DNA of 64,000 bases, from NCBI RefSeq assembly GCF_029633865.1, contig NC_079224.1, positions 16,685,890 to 16,749,889 of the forward strand, read 5' to 3'. Within the stretch, counting starts at the first letter, position 1. Every line of letters starts with the position of its first letter. This stretch comes from Lampris incognitus. Its lineage: Eukaryota > Chordata > Actinopteri > Lampriformes > Lampridae. A program made the translations under genes and the position numbers. The notes beneath the pieces are model-generated. The model saw nothing but the letters and a program-made list of their open reading frames with translations. It was not told the origin of the DNA and searched no databases. Below, in pieces: positions 1-13,400 of this stretch.

Positions 1-1561
1 TATTCTGAATTGCCGTCATGTATCTCTGATTAAGTTTGCTTTTCTTCTTTATTTTTTCCAAAAGGCTTTTTTTCTCAAGACTTGTATTGTCTGTGCGAGG
101 TTGTTGTATTCTTGCATGTAGAAATGTTGTAATTTGTTTCTGCTCATCTATGAACGACATTAATGTTCACAAGCATTCAAACTGTAATAATCGAGCATTC
201 AGTTCAAACACTAAACCTTATTTTTTTCTGATATACAATCACACAAAACTCAACTTCGAAAAAAGAACTAAGCAAGCAGGTGCAAATTACCATCCACAAA
301 AGAGTCGGAAGTAAACTTCAGGCTCTCAAAACCCTGCTCAAGGGTGCAAAAATGAGTTTCAAGTGTTCACAACTTTTCGTTGCTCTTCAAAAACTTGATC
401 AGGACGTTTCGAGACGTACTGGTCTGCTCCCATAACTCAATGGATGAATGTCTGTTTCATGTTTTGGCCGTCTATGGAGGCCGCTGTGAAGCAGGACTAA
501 GCGATGCAGCGTTACTGGTCTGTCGTGGTGTTAATGAGGTGACACCTCTCCTCCTAAGGAGGGAACAAGGAAACTGGTATGCCAAACACACAAGCATTAA
601 ACGATGTTGATTGGATGTCTGGGGGGAAATGATAATGCCATTATTCCACTCCAACATGTTTTTATAGGGTTTGGGACTGGAGGGGGTGAGAGGGGATCAG
701 TATATTCACATCCGACAAAGTAATCTGTGTAAGGGCCATGATGATTTACCTACAGTTTTTGCTGTTGTTTTTATTACCCGGCTGCATCTTCCATGTGCAT
801 AATTTCCAGTCATAGTCCAACAGAAGTAAAGTCAACAGGGATGTATACAGGCTACCGTTCTCTTCCCTCTTCATAGCTGTCAGATATTTACTTGTGTGTG
901 TGTTTGAGAGAACCTCATTGATTAGTAAGACAAGCAGAGCTGTCATTGGAAATGAATGGTGGGTGTTTCTTCCATACAGTTGTTTCTGTACAGTTGGACT
1001 GGTACATAGTAAGCTCACTGAGCACATATTAAAATGTAAATTGATAACCGGTTACCCAAAAAAAAAACCCCAAAACAAAGCAAAACATAGGTTTAACATT
1101 CTTATTTTTTTTAAAAAGAGGCATCAGCAGAACTGTTTAAAGGGCCCACATTTTAAAGAAAACAGGGGTTTGCCTAGTCTTAGTATCGATTGAGTGGTTT
1201 GAAATAGTATTTATATGATTTGAAAATTCTGCGGCCAACCCGGAAGTTAATAACAGATAATGGAAACGAACTCCAGGCCCTATGACGAACACTACAGTCA
1301 CTCCGGTAATATAGTAATATAATAAGACTCTCCTGTATTTTTAGATTGTATTAATTGGACTTTATATAACTGCAATTCAAAGAAAATTGAAAATTAATAG
1401 ACAGCAATGGCCCAACTAGCCATTAGCTCAAATCAGCTAAGAATTATATCTCTATTGGTTGGACACAATAGGGTACATTGTTGGGGGTAATTTCATCACC
1501 AATTGCCAACATTATGATAATTTAAAAAGTGGACTTTACAATTTGATAATATAATAAAAGT
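1..1561. other. AT-rich flank, nothing recognised
   Basis: Distal flank beyond the 3' end of wnt3a. It holds short A and T runs and no recognisable exon, tRNA or transposon. Reading frames here are short and lack any family motif. Confidence 0.5.
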
Positions 1562-1563
1562 TT

Positions 1564-1633
<70 letters not shown>

Positions 1634-1763
1634 CCTTGTGATGGCCTGGCAGCCTGCAGGGTGTCTCCCTGCCTGCCGCCCGATGACTGCTGGGATAGGC
1701 TCCAACATCCCTGCTACCCTGACAGTAGGATAAGCGGTTTGGATAATGGATGGATGGTTGATT
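1562..1763 (+). repeat. (TG)n within the 3' part of a SINE
   Basis: A 67-bp TG run (1565-1631) leads directly into a SINE 3' segment (TGATGGCCTGGCAGCC, GGGATAGGCTCCAACATCCC, GGATAAGCGGTTTGGATAAT) ending in an ATGG-repeat tail. The same segment occurs in reverse at 30300, 33597 and 34862. The TG run replaces the CA-rich spot of the full copy near 30430. The head with A and B boxes is missing here. Confidence 0.8.
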
Positions 1764-3735
1764 TAAAAATCAGTTAGTACCACAACCTGTTTCCACGGTC
1801 TTGTATAAGGAGAAAAATCGCCTGATTAAACCACAGTCAGAATTGGTTCCAGGTTTTACGTCACACCTCAACCCCTGTAAAACCAGCCAATCATTTATTT
1901 ACTTATTTATTTAACTTAGTAATTCATATTAATAGACCCCAGGTCAGATTCCCATGACAACAAGGCGTCACCCGTCTTGTTCCAGATGTAATTGCGTATC
2001 GCGTCTATCTCAGTGACTGGCGGAACTAAGAGCGACTCGTAACCGGCAAAGTGTCGAGCAAAGTTGGCCATGTCAGATGTGTGGTTTCTGGCTGTAAGTC
2101 AGCAAACAAATCTTTGCATAGTCGGAAGAAATGGCCGAAATTAATTTACAACACAAAACAGCCGTTAGGCCGCACAATATGACGTATTCAACTCGCGACT
2201 CAAAGACGCCGTTCAACACCTGGTTGGGTCAGGCGCCTGTCACTCACCAGTGAGGCCTCCAATCAGGGCCGTCGATCATAAACATGTGGACAAGTCCTAC
2301 GTCCATAGAAAAGATCAATTCAAAAAATTAGATTTAGATTAAAGATGTTAGTTGTAAACACAGCACATCTTTGCTAAAATAACAGTATATTTATTAAAGA
2401 AAACGGATCTTGGTGCACAGCCCTGTCAACGGGCGCAAAAGGGAATAGCAAATGCATTGTTTTTTGCCGGTGTAACTGTGCGTGATGTCTACCTCGCGAG
2501 CTGCTGCGGCTCGCACGCGCATGGCGTCCATACAGGACAGCGTCTGTCTATCTACATAGGTTACTTTTGATGATGGCCATCTATAACCGAATGTTTCGTT
2601 TCATTATAAATGTCATTATAATTATTTTATTATAATTTATAAACAATTATAATATTAATTATACGTTAAAGAAATGTGATGTTGCTGGTATGACGTCGGT
2701 ATGACTATCAACGGGTCTCTTTTATTATTATTATTATTATTGCTGAGCCGCGCGCCTCACGTGGCTCGAGCCGCGCCTGAGCCACGCGCTCACGCGGGCT
2801 GTGTGGCTGCTTTAACCTGTCAACATGGACGTCAAAATGAAAAGCGAGAGGTTCCGGTGCACACGTGCCGCTCAGGTAGGCCATGAATGAGCTTTGCAAA
2901 GCTCAAAGCTAAGCGTTATTGAAGCGTTGCTGTGTTACCGATTGTATTTTGTTGTCATCCTGCGGGATCTGTAGAAAAATGCACCGCGCCTCTCCTCTCC
3001 TTTGGAAATAGAAAATGTTACAGTTTTGTTCAGCACACGCTGTTATCCATTGTGACGTACATCTTAGAGTCAATACAACACAAGCAAGTATCTAGTCAGG
3101 GGGCGACAACAAGGGCCAAAAAACAGGTTCAAGTCCAACCTGGTGTCAGCAATCAGTGCACAAAGGCAACGCATAGGGTGCATAGAAACTTTTTTTTTGT
3201 ATTTTTATTATTACCACCAGGTGTGGAGGTGTTCGTGAAAGAGCTGGGTCTTCAGCTTCTTCTAAAAGATGGTAAGGACTCAGAGGATCAGAAGGAGTTT
3301 GGTAACTCGTTCCACCACCGGGGAACTACAGAAGTTGAATGATCTCAATAAAGGACGAGCTTGGTGTTTTCTGATAAAGATACCCATGTTGTAAAATTTC
3401 CTCTCTGGGAATTTGGTGTAACTCACCATTGACACCCAGGTAACAATGGACATCATTTGTATTTTTAACAAACTAATTTGCATTGGCGAGTCACATATAC
3501 TAGTGAAGAACTTGTTGCTAGTAAAGCAGAGACAAGCAAATGGTGGACACCCTATTTATTTGTGATGTAAAAAAAAGGCGTCACAAATTTTACGCATTTC
3601 AAAGACCAGGTCTGCTCCAGTTCGCAGGGATTTGACTATACAACAGTGTAAATGAATATCTGAAACCCAAAGATTTGATTTTTATTTTGATTAACATTCA
3701 CAACATAAAATGCCCAACATCATCCAGATAGCTGG

Positions 3736-3736
<1 letters not shown>
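1764..3736. other. Unassigned flank
   Basis: No gene recognised. Near 2075-2160 there is a short frame reading CVVSGCKSANKSLHSRKKWP, faintly like the start of a THAP zinc finger, but it stops soon after and has no second metal-binding pair. The rest is mixed-composition DNA. Confidence 0.4.

Positions 3737-3790
<54 letters not shown>
3737..3790. repeat. (TA)n microsatellite
   Basis: About 53 bp of uninterrupted TA dinucleotides. Confidence 0.95.
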
Positions 3791-3792
<2 letters not shown>

Positions 3793-5164
3793 TTCCATTG
3801 GAATGGGTCTTTAATGAAAAAAGAACAGAACTCTACTTCTTCAGCGTTGACAAAACAAAGCAAATTTCTTTACAAGTTAAGCTGTATTACATAAGAAGAG
3901 CATGCACTTTAACAGCTGTAGTGAATAAGAAGGCATATGTATTTTTTATGTTCTTTTATTTTGTGTTATAGAGTTAAAAATCTAGTAATCTACTACAGGC
4001 AGTCGGACAAACAGGACCTGTGTGCAGTCAGTGAAAAATAATAGACATGAGGTAAAAATGCTACAGTGTTACAACACTGCTCCAAAAGATGGATTTTATC
4101 TGCCATATATAGTTTTTATGAGCTAATATATACATAAGGTAAAATAAATAATTATAAAAAAACATCCAATTTTAGAACTCCATAAAAATGCAAAACTAGT
4201 TTGTACAAAACTTTGGATTTACAAAAAAAAAATTACAACGCAGGCAAATTGTCTGCACAGTCAAACAAACACAGGATCATATACCGTTTAGAGTGGTAAC
4301 ATGCTAGAAAACAAATCTCATACTGGTCCAGGTTGCCCCGTAGTTTTATTGAAAATATCTCAGCATGGAAAACCATTGATTGCCTTTTATTTGTAATCAC
4401 AGTCACGGGGGAAACTCTTGTTGGGCCATGCAGATTTGAGGAGGGTTGAGTTTTGTACATGCCTGAGACGCAGCATCACACCAGCTGCAGAAACGATGTC
4501 ATCTAATTTATATGCTTGAGCACAGTGACGACCATAGGTGAAAATAAATGCACGTATATGTTTCAATCTCGATTTTTAAAACTATGTGGCACCGTTCAGA
4601 GTTTTGCATCCCAAATAAATACTTTCTATGCTGTTATTAATCTGCTCAAATTACAGGAGAGCAAGTCATTTCCGCCCAATAAATCAAAAGATCGGTCGAT
4701 TTGCATGACTGTAAAGCCGTAAAGGACCAGCTTGCAACTAAAATAAGCACAAATTCTATTTTGGTCTATTTGGTTAAACTGAACATCACTGTATGCAAAA
4801 ACAAAAAAAATTAGTAAAAACTTCACATTTTTCTCCAAACTATGTCTAATAGGTGTCTTTCATAGAAAGAATCAATACATGCAAACATACACATACAACC
4901 CATATAGACACATATAAAGACCTACACACACACACGCACACATACAAAATATTATCTTTTCTTAGCAGCATATAAATAGGGAAAGGATTGATAGATTCAG
5001 TGATGCTGCTTGTTATAATACAGGGGAACAATAAGCCACAGCTGAGAATCACCACATGCACAGGATTTGGTCATCATTTTACAGAAACTGCAAAATATAC
5101 TGCATTTTACACAGCTTATATGATACAGCTTAGTTTGCCGTTTATTTGCCATTTGTGATTTTTT

Positions 5165-5599
5165 TTTGGATCCCCCCTCTTTTTTTCCTCAATTGTATCC
5201 GGCCAATTACCCCACTCTTCTGAGCTGTCCCGGTCATTGCTCCACCCCCCTCTGCCGATCCGGGGAGGTGCTGCAGACTACCACATGCCTCCTCCGATAC
5301 GTGCGGGTACCAGACGCTTCTTTTCACCTGACAGCGAGGAGTTTCGCCAGGGGGACGTAGCGCGTGGGAGGATCACGCTATTCCCCCCAGTCCCCCCCCC
5401 CCCAAACAGGCACCCCGACCAACCAGAGGAGGTGTTAGTACGGCGACCAGGACACATACCCACGTCCGGGTTCCCACCTGCAGACACAGCCAATTGTGTC
5501 TGTAGGGACGCCCGACCAAGCCGGGGGTAACACGGGGATTCGAACTGGTGATCCCCGTGTTGGTAGCCAACAGAATAGACCGCCATGCTACCCGGACGC
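5165..5599 (-). repeat. tRNA-derived SINE, family A copy 1
   Basis: Full-length copy in reverse. The 5' end (high coordinate) reads GCGTCCGGGTAGC. A tRNA-like head follows with a Pol III B box close to GGTTCGAATCC, then a body with CTCCTCTGG, CGCGCTACGTC and TCAGGTGAAAAG. The 3' tail is a T/C run on plus. Both sides carry TGTGATTTTTT (5154-5164 and 5600-5610), an 11-bp target-site duplication. Confidence 0.85.
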
Positions 5600-6828
5600 T
5601 GTGATTTTTTTCTCCCCCTTGGAGTATACTTCTATTTGCTCAAATAATCCAAAACGATATCATCTGGGTTTCAGTGGAAGTAAAATATGGTGGGATGGTC
5701 TCTATCATAAATAGCATAGTTTTTCTACGCCCAGTCGCATAAGACATTAAGCTAATACTGATAATAACAAGGAGAATATGCTTCATATTCCTCAACAAGA
5801 CACAAGTGCTGACCTTTCAAATTCAGTTACAGCTCTCCAACCGTGTTGGGCTTGGAAGAGACTTGTTAGTCTTTGGTCATAACTCTGTATGATGCTCTAA
5901 TGCCAAACATCTTTACTACAAACCTCTTTTTTTTTTTTTTTTTTTTGCAGGCGTGTAATGATGCAGCAACATTGCAAGAAGAAATGTATAATCTGCGTAT
6001 ATTGTTAGTTTGCTTATTTTCTGTTTATGTGGCTCATGTTTTCTCTCAGATAATATGTGTGAGTTATTTTAAAGCAGAGATTAACTTGCTATCTTAAGAA
6101 TTTTTAGAATACGTAAACACTTTACAATGTAACAACTACATTCACTCAGGTGCAAGTGCATACTTACCCAAACATCAGTAACAAATTAACACTATCAAAC
6201 ATAAGAGACGCATTCACACAATGACGCTGTTAGTTACTAGATGCAAACATACATATCGATAATGCTGAGGAGGTGACTGCATGCTGTTTAGTGTATGAGA
6301 GGGGTTAAATTGCTCATAAATGTCGTCTGTCCTTTCACGGCAAGCAAACTTGATGCGGAATAGCAGAAACTTCAGACTTAAGTTCTCACCGAATGCTGGT
6401 TTTCGCCGTTTTCCCCCACAAAGTTGTGAGCGCGGAGATCGCCGCGCCACTCGCAACAGAGCGAACCGCACAGAAAGCACAGAGGTGGTGACATTCACCA
6501 ACATGGCGCTCGGTTGTCTGGGCAGAATCGGCTCGACGGTTTCTGGCCCTGCAAGTCACTGCTCGGCAACCCCGTCCCACGCTCTCTTCACCCAGTCGTT
6601 ATTTTTATCATCGTTGTCATCATTTGGATCATCATCGCTATCTGCACCTATTTCCCATCGGCGGTGCTTTCCTACTTTCAACATCTGTTCCTCTGTTTCA
6701 GTAAATGCAGGCAGAGACTGGCTCTTTTTAGCATCACAGTACAGCACACAGGGCCATCTCATCCGCCGCTGGCTGAGCACGCAGACACGCCAGACGGCTG
6801 TCTTTCAAGTCTAGGGTGGTATAGGGTT

Positions 6829-6872
6829 TTTTTTTTCTTTCTTTCTTTTTTTTTTTTTTTTTTTTTTTTTTT
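6829..6872. repeat. Poly-T/CTTT tract
   Basis: T-rich tract with a few CTTT units, about 70 bp beyond the wnt3a stop codon. It would be an A-rich run in the mRNA. Confidence 0.85.
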
Positions 6873-6939
6873 GCATTTGTCCTTCTACCTATTGAAGTCT
6901 TTAAGTTATGCTAAGAAAAGAAGAGTGCCAGAAGTTTTC

Positions 6940-7419
6940 CTATTTGCAAGTGTGCACGTCATAGACTCTCATACACTCCTGACAGCTGACGTAGCAGCAC
7001 CAGTGGAAAATACAATGGCACTTCTCCTTCCTCTTTTCAGTCCGGGTGTTGTGACCCCTGCCACAGCAGAGAAGGTCACAGCCATCTATGCCATGCGACG
7101 TCATGTTGCAGGTGCGATCACGAGTGCCGAAAGAGCCAGTCTCAGGGTTTGGGTCGCAGAAATTAGGCGAAGTCTCGTAATAAACCAGGTCGCGGTCAGT
7201 GGGGGGTTTGAAGTAGTTGTACTTCGGTCGCAAGGTTTCCACCCAGCCACGGGACTCCTTGTGTTTCTCCACGACCATCTCCGATGCGCTGTCATACTTG
7301 TCCTTCATGTAATCACCAATAACCCGGAAGTCAGGCTGAGACCACCAGCAAGTCTTGACCTCACAGCTGCCAGAGAGGCCATGGCACTTACACTTCAAGA
7401 ACATGTTGTCATTGAGGGA
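6940..7419 (-). CDS. wnt3a: wnt3a terminal coding exon 4
   Basis: Begins [14 protein letters not shown] after a TTCTTGTTCTCAG acceptor and ends VHTCK-TAG. It carries the acylation site CHGLSGSC, the linker [20 protein letters not shown], and the cysteine-rich C-terminal domain ([28 protein letters not shown]). It contributes 159 residues and 16 of the 24 cysteines. Confidence 0.96.
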   Translation of the reverse strand, partial: SLNDNMFLKCKCHGLSGSCEVKTCWWSQPDFRVIGDYMKDKYDSASEMVVEKHKESRGWVETLRPKYNYFKPPTDRDLVYYETSPNFCDPNPETGSFGTRDRTCNMTSHGIDGCDLLCCGRGHNTRTEKRKEKCHCIFHWCCYVSCQECMRVYDVHTCK

Positions 7420-10400
7420 CTGAGAACAAGAAAATAACACAGGTTGATGAGTAAAATGGTACTGAAAGAAACCAATTTATTGACTTGAACATCATTATCA
7501 GGTGATAAAAGTTGGACACCAGCTAAAAGAGTTCTCATAAATAATAAAACATTACAAACGAACCGTTCTTCCCGCCTCGTTGTTATGGCGGTTCATGGCC
7601 GAACGTGCGTCAGGGCGATTCTCCCTGGCGTCGGCGAACTCCCGGGACACCATGCTGCCAAACTCCACATCCTCACTGCAGCCCCCCCACTTCCATCCCT
7701 CTCCTGGGGGGCCTTTGTGGCGCGTGTCACACCCACAGATAGTAGCAGAACCCTCCGCGCAGGCACGGGTCACTGCAAACGCCACACCCGCTGAAGCAAT
7801 GGCGTGAACGAATGCTGATTCCCGCGTGGCTGGAAAGAGAGACAAACATAAGACTTACTGAAGAAAGTAAAACATCTAGTAGGAGCAGGCCCAGTGGTAG
7901 ACCACAGATGAGGGTGGGGTGGGGGGGCATGAGGTATTTAAGGGGGCTAAGGGTCCCCCCTTACCTTGAAGAAAAAAAAACATTGTTCCTTCATAGATAA
8001 GGTCTCCTATTTGACTTTGTCCCACGGTGTATGAAACCCTAATTGATTGTTAGTGCTGTTATGTGGTATTCACTGTTGAAGTGTTCTAATTTCCTTACAT
8101 ACTTCAGTTCTTGGAATTAATAAATGAATTAGGATTTAAAATGTCATTGGTTCAGGGCGTCCGGGTGGCATGGAGGTCTATTCCGTTGCCTACCAACAGG
8201 GGGATCTCCAGTTCAAATCCCCGTGTTACCTTCAGTTTGGAAATAACATTGACTTGACTTGACTTGATTTGATTTGACTTGGTTGGGAGTCCCTACAGAC
8301 ACATTTGGCCATGTCTGCGGGTGGGAAGCCGGATGTGAGTATGTGACCTAGTCACTGCACTAGCGCCTCCTCTTGTCGGTTGGGGCACCTGTTCAGGGGG
8401 GAAGGGGAACTAGAGGGAAATATCGTGATCCTCCTACGCGCTACGTCTCCCTGGTGAAACTCCTCACTGTCAGGTGAAAAGAGGTGGCTGGCGACTCCAC
8501 ATGTACTATAGGAGGAGGCATCTGGTAATCTGCAGCCCTCCTCAGATCAGCAGAGGGCCAAGTACATTGGGGAGAAAAAGGGGGGACAGATCCCCCCCCC
8601 CCCCGAAAAAAAGTCATTGGTTAGGACCAGTGTAGAGCTGAGCGCGTACTAAAGTAAAGGCCATTGAAACAGCTGAAAGATATTTTAATGCACCATCTAA
8701 ATTGTTCTCCAAAATATGTCTTCCACTACACAGATAGCTTCTTAAATTCTTGATAAACATGAACCTGCGTTGTCTCGTGTGAAAGTGCTGAAAGCCTGGT
8801 TGGTAAAAGACGGGCCAGACAACAAAAGAAAAGGCAGCTGTAATCGGTGGTCCGTCTTCACCATCAAACTAGTATGAGCACTCTGCTGATAGGCCCACCA
8901 TATTACCAGATGACCTGCCACAAGGAAGGCCACACAGACAGTACCAGAAAGGGGAGGGAGCCTGGAAGATTGAGATCTGTCCTGCCTGTTACAAACATAA
9001 GCATTTAACGTGATCCACCATAGAAAACTTACCAAAGTGTTAGCCAGGCAAAGCCAGGGAAACTAGGAATAGGGGTGGATAGGTAATGTGAAATTATGTT
9101 GAGAGCCGGTCAAGAACATGTCCTGGCCTTATTTGTCAGGCTTCCACAAGCATGTGTATGAATGAAACTTCCCCCCATGTCAGCTTTGTAGGGTGGGCTA
9201 CCTGATCATCTGGATGGGCTTAGCCCCCATAGCCCGCCTCAGGGTGAGAGCAGGGCCTGAATATGAGGCATGGTGCTTATAGAAACACCCAAGCAGTATT
9301 ATGTAATCCTGAATTTATATGAATAGTCCGTTACCTGACGGTCATTGGGGATTTTCATTGGAAAAACTGCAGTAAAGCTCTGTTTTATATCGGCCTTTAC
9401 TATGTTAGATGGTACTGTAAATGTGTCTCTGCAGGTCATTGAAATGTAGGTCATCGTACGCTGACACTGACGCCCGCCTCCGGTTTCATCTTGTGTAATC
9501 GCATAAGCAAACGTAAAATTTTTCCCCCGACATTATCCCTAAGTGCAAATGACTTTATTCAAATAAAACCTAAACCACAGGATATCATGACCGCATAATT
9601 GAGGAATCAAAACTGATCCACACCGATTTAAAAAAGAAACAAACCCATAACAAAACCGATTTAATCCAACCATGGCTAAGACATCAGAGAAGTGGCTGAC
9701 TGTAGGTAGGGTCAAGATGTTGACTGGGAAACGTGCCTAGTGCTTGGAGACCAAGGTGTACCATTGTGTGTGGGTTCATCTTGCCCAGACATCAATCCTG
9801 CTGTCTGTGAATAAGGCCAGCGAGGGCTCAGTCTCTGTCTGGCATAGCTGACTGATGACTCAGAGGGATCAGGAACTTCCAGGGCGATGAGAGGAAGAGA
9901 CAGGCCTGACAGCCCTATAATTAAGAGACTCAATTAAGCTTTTTTGAAAGGTTAGGAAATGGCCTCACACTGAAGGGGACAAGTCAAAAAATACAACAGG
10001 GAAATTGGTGTGCAAAGTGCCCACATGTGCAGTCCCGAAAACGTTGCGATGCATCTCTGTTTGATATGAGAACTATTGTAGATCTGCTCCACTTTAGCCC
10101 TCCCTGCTTTTACAGGATTCATTATGACAGGGAGGCTGCTTTGAATATATGTACTTGTATGGTCTTGCACGACCACAAGAAAAGACAGAGAGAGAGAGAA
10201 AGAGAGAGAGAGAGCAAGAGAGAGAGGGAATAAGAGTGAGAAAATGGAAAGACTAGGGGTAAACGGATGTAGGTAGAGAAAACAGGCAGGAAAGTATGGG
10301 GATAAGTCGTGACGTTTTGTGAGGAGGAAGCAAAAATGCACGTGTGCATGTGTGCATGTTAATGTGAGTGTGTTGCAATGTATGAGTGTTGAAAAAGAAA

Positions 10401-13400
10401 TGGAGAGAGACAGAGAAAGAGAGAAGAAAGAAAGGAGGAGTAAAAAGCCAGGGAGTGCATGTGCTCCTCCCTTACAGCAGGTTCTAACCAGTTTGCGGAC
10501 TAAAGGGCATTACGAACAATGATGCAAGAGAGAGGTCCTGCGTTCTCCAATACACACATACAGTAGCACATGTATGAGCACAGGGCGCACCAAGGCCTCA
10601 AATGATATAAACCTGTTTGTCTGTGGTGAGTTCACAAGGTATGGCACATTGCTTAAAATTGCAAATACCATGAGCGAAAACAAATCAGGGTACTCCTCTC
10701 ATTATCTTATACTTTCTGGAATAAAGAATCAGGAACACTTTATTTGTTGTTTCACTTCATGCACCTGCATACATGAAATGAAACGAAATATTGTTCCCAT
10801 ATATCAAAGCTAGAACGCATATATCCAAACTAAGAACACATATATCCAAACTAAGAATACATATACCCAAACTAAGAACACATATATCCAAACTAAGAGC
10901 ACATATATCCAAACTAGAACACTTATATCCAAACTAAGAACACATATATCCAAACTAGAACACATATATCCAAACTAAGAACACATATACCCAAACTAAG
11001 GACACATATATCCAAACTAAGAGCGCATATATTCAAACTAAGAGCACATATATCCAAACAAGAGCACATATATCCAAACTGGAACACATATATCCAAACT
11101 AAGAGCACATATATCCAAACTGGAACACATATCCAAACTAAAAACACATATATCCAAACTGAGAACACATATATCCAAACTGGAACACATATATCCAAAC
11201 TAAGAACACATATACCGAAACTAAGGACACATATATCCAAACTAAGAGCACATATATCCAAACTAGAACACATATATCCAAACTAAGAGCACATATATCC
11301 AAACTAAGAGCACATATATCCAAACTAAGAGTACATATATCCAATCTGGAACACATATATCCAAACTAAGAGCACATATAACCAAACTAAGAACACATAT
11401 ATCCAAATTGGAACACATATATCTAAACTAGAACACATATATCCAAACTGGAACACATATATCCAAACTAGAACACATATATCCAAACTAAGGACACATA
11501 TATCCAAACTAAGAGCACATATATCCAAACTAAGAGCACATATATCCAAACTAAGAACGCATATATCCAAACTGGAACACATATATCCAAACTGGAACAC
11601 ATATATCCAAACTAGAACACATATATCCAAACTAAGAACACATATATCCAAACTAGAACACATATATCCAAACTAAGAACACATATATCCAAACTAAGAA
11701 CACATATATCCAAACTGGAACACATATATCCAGACTGAGAACACATATATCCAAACTGAGAACACATATATCCAAACTGGAACACATATATCCAAACTAA
11801 GAACACATATACCCAAACTAAGGACACATATATCCAAACTAAGAGCACATATATCCAAACTAGAACACATATATCCAAACTAAGAGCACATATATCCAAA
11901 CTGGAACACATATATCCAAACTAAGAACACATATATCCAAACTAAGAACACATATATCCAAACTGGAACACATATATCCAAACTAAGAACACATATACCC
12001 AAACTAAGGACACATGTATCCAAACTAAGAGCACATATATCCAAACTAAGAACACATACATATAACCAAACTGGAACACATATATCCAAACTAGAACACA
12101 TATATCCAAACTAAGAACACATATATCCAAACTAAGAACACATATATCCAAACTGGAACGCATATATCCAAACTGGAACACATATATCCAAACTAAGAAC
12201 ACATATGTTCAAAACAAGTTTTTGGATATATGTGTTCTTTCTGTTTTCTATCTTCATCTATCTTCTCTGATCAAATGCAAAATAAGACTTGATTTTGTCT
12301 AAATATATCCAGTTGCCTTCAAATCCTCAAACAAGAGTAACTGGAGGCTTGAGCTGTGTGGTTCTTATGATTCATCTACTTGGTCCTTTTACTAAATCCC
12401 CCAGTTCTTTATGTATTATCAGGAAGCTAATAAAGTATGGGTCAAGACATACAATGACACCGCAAGGGAAAGGGGGCAGAGGGCTTGTGGGATGAGGATA
12501 AGAGGAGAAAAGAGGATTATCTGGGGACACAATTTGAAAAGGAGGGCAACGATTTGGGAAGAGAAGTATCCTGACACTGAGGGGGGAGTATAGGAGTTTA
12601 TCTGAAAACAAGACCAGGTGTTTCCTTCTAACAGCTGGACAGATGTAAGTGCAAAGTGGTTGTGTAGTGATGTTGAGGGTGTGTGTTACAGTTTAGAATA
12701 CCTTGTAGGGTACCTTGACGGGTCCCCTGGTGAAGAATTCATTTATATCAAGTGCTGTGCGATTCCAGTAGAATATGTAATGAGCTGTACACCATATTGG
12801 GCAGTGTGGTCATGGTCCAAACAAATTCATAACACAACTGTGTTATGAAGTCCATAGCAAGATGGTTTGTGCTCGTGCATTGCAAAGTTCCACCTGCAAC
12901 TTGCACCGTTGAACGAGGCCCCTTATAGGGAAACAATACTAAGATGCCATTAAAAAGGAAGGCAAGGACGGGGGATGCATCTTATATACTATTTCCTATG
13001 AGACAATTTAGCTGGAAAAAAAAAATCCCCAAATACAGAAACAGGACCTGCTCGTCCAGCTTAAAAAGACTTTAAAAAAATTATTTAGGGGACTGTCTCA
13101 CTGAATTACTGCTTGTGATAGCGCCACAGTTAGAAGAGGCCCAATAACTCGGAAATTGGTGGCAACTGAGCCGCCGCTGATTTTTACAGCAGCAGAATGC
13201 TTCGAAACTCTCAGCAGAGACTCCGATAGATCTAAAAGGTGCATGGCAGCACGCCACAAATACAACTTTGAAGCATGACAAGATCACAAGCACAGAAAGT
13301 GAATGGGTCACAGACAATACTTTGTATTGTTTTCATCGACTCTTAATTACAGTCCACGTATGGCTCCAGACATGGCAGTAGTCCCTTAGGTGCCAAGCTA

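Larger units (their letters stand above)
3791..6939 (-). other. Probable wnt3a 3' UTR and flank
   Basis: Sequence downstream of the wnt3a stop codon. Just past the stop lies an A run on the minus strand (plus T run 6829-6872). Several minus-strand AATAAA hexamers occur (plus TTTATT, for example 4386-4391), so the transcript end is not fixed. The stretch also contains an antisense SINE (5165-5599) and a T run at 5927-5947. Frames here have no family motifs. Confidence 0.4.

Noticed and set aside
2075-2170. THAP-finger-like start CVVSGCKSANKSL
   Set aside because: Stops soon after and lacks the later Cys-His pair; too weak to call.
5237-5600. Proline-rich frames near 5.2-5.6, 17.7, 55.0 and 61.5 kb
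   Set aside because: All are translations of SINE family A copies.
6320-6814. 164-codon plus-strand frame beyond wnt3a
   Set aside because: No recognisable domain or splice context; likely chance in the 3' flank.
6514-7437. 307-codon plus-strand frame
   Set aside because: It runs antisense across wnt3a exon 4 and a T run and has no family motif.
10808-12208. Possible CRISPR-like array
   Set aside because: Units are contiguous without unique spacers and the DNA is vertebrate; it is a minisatellite.
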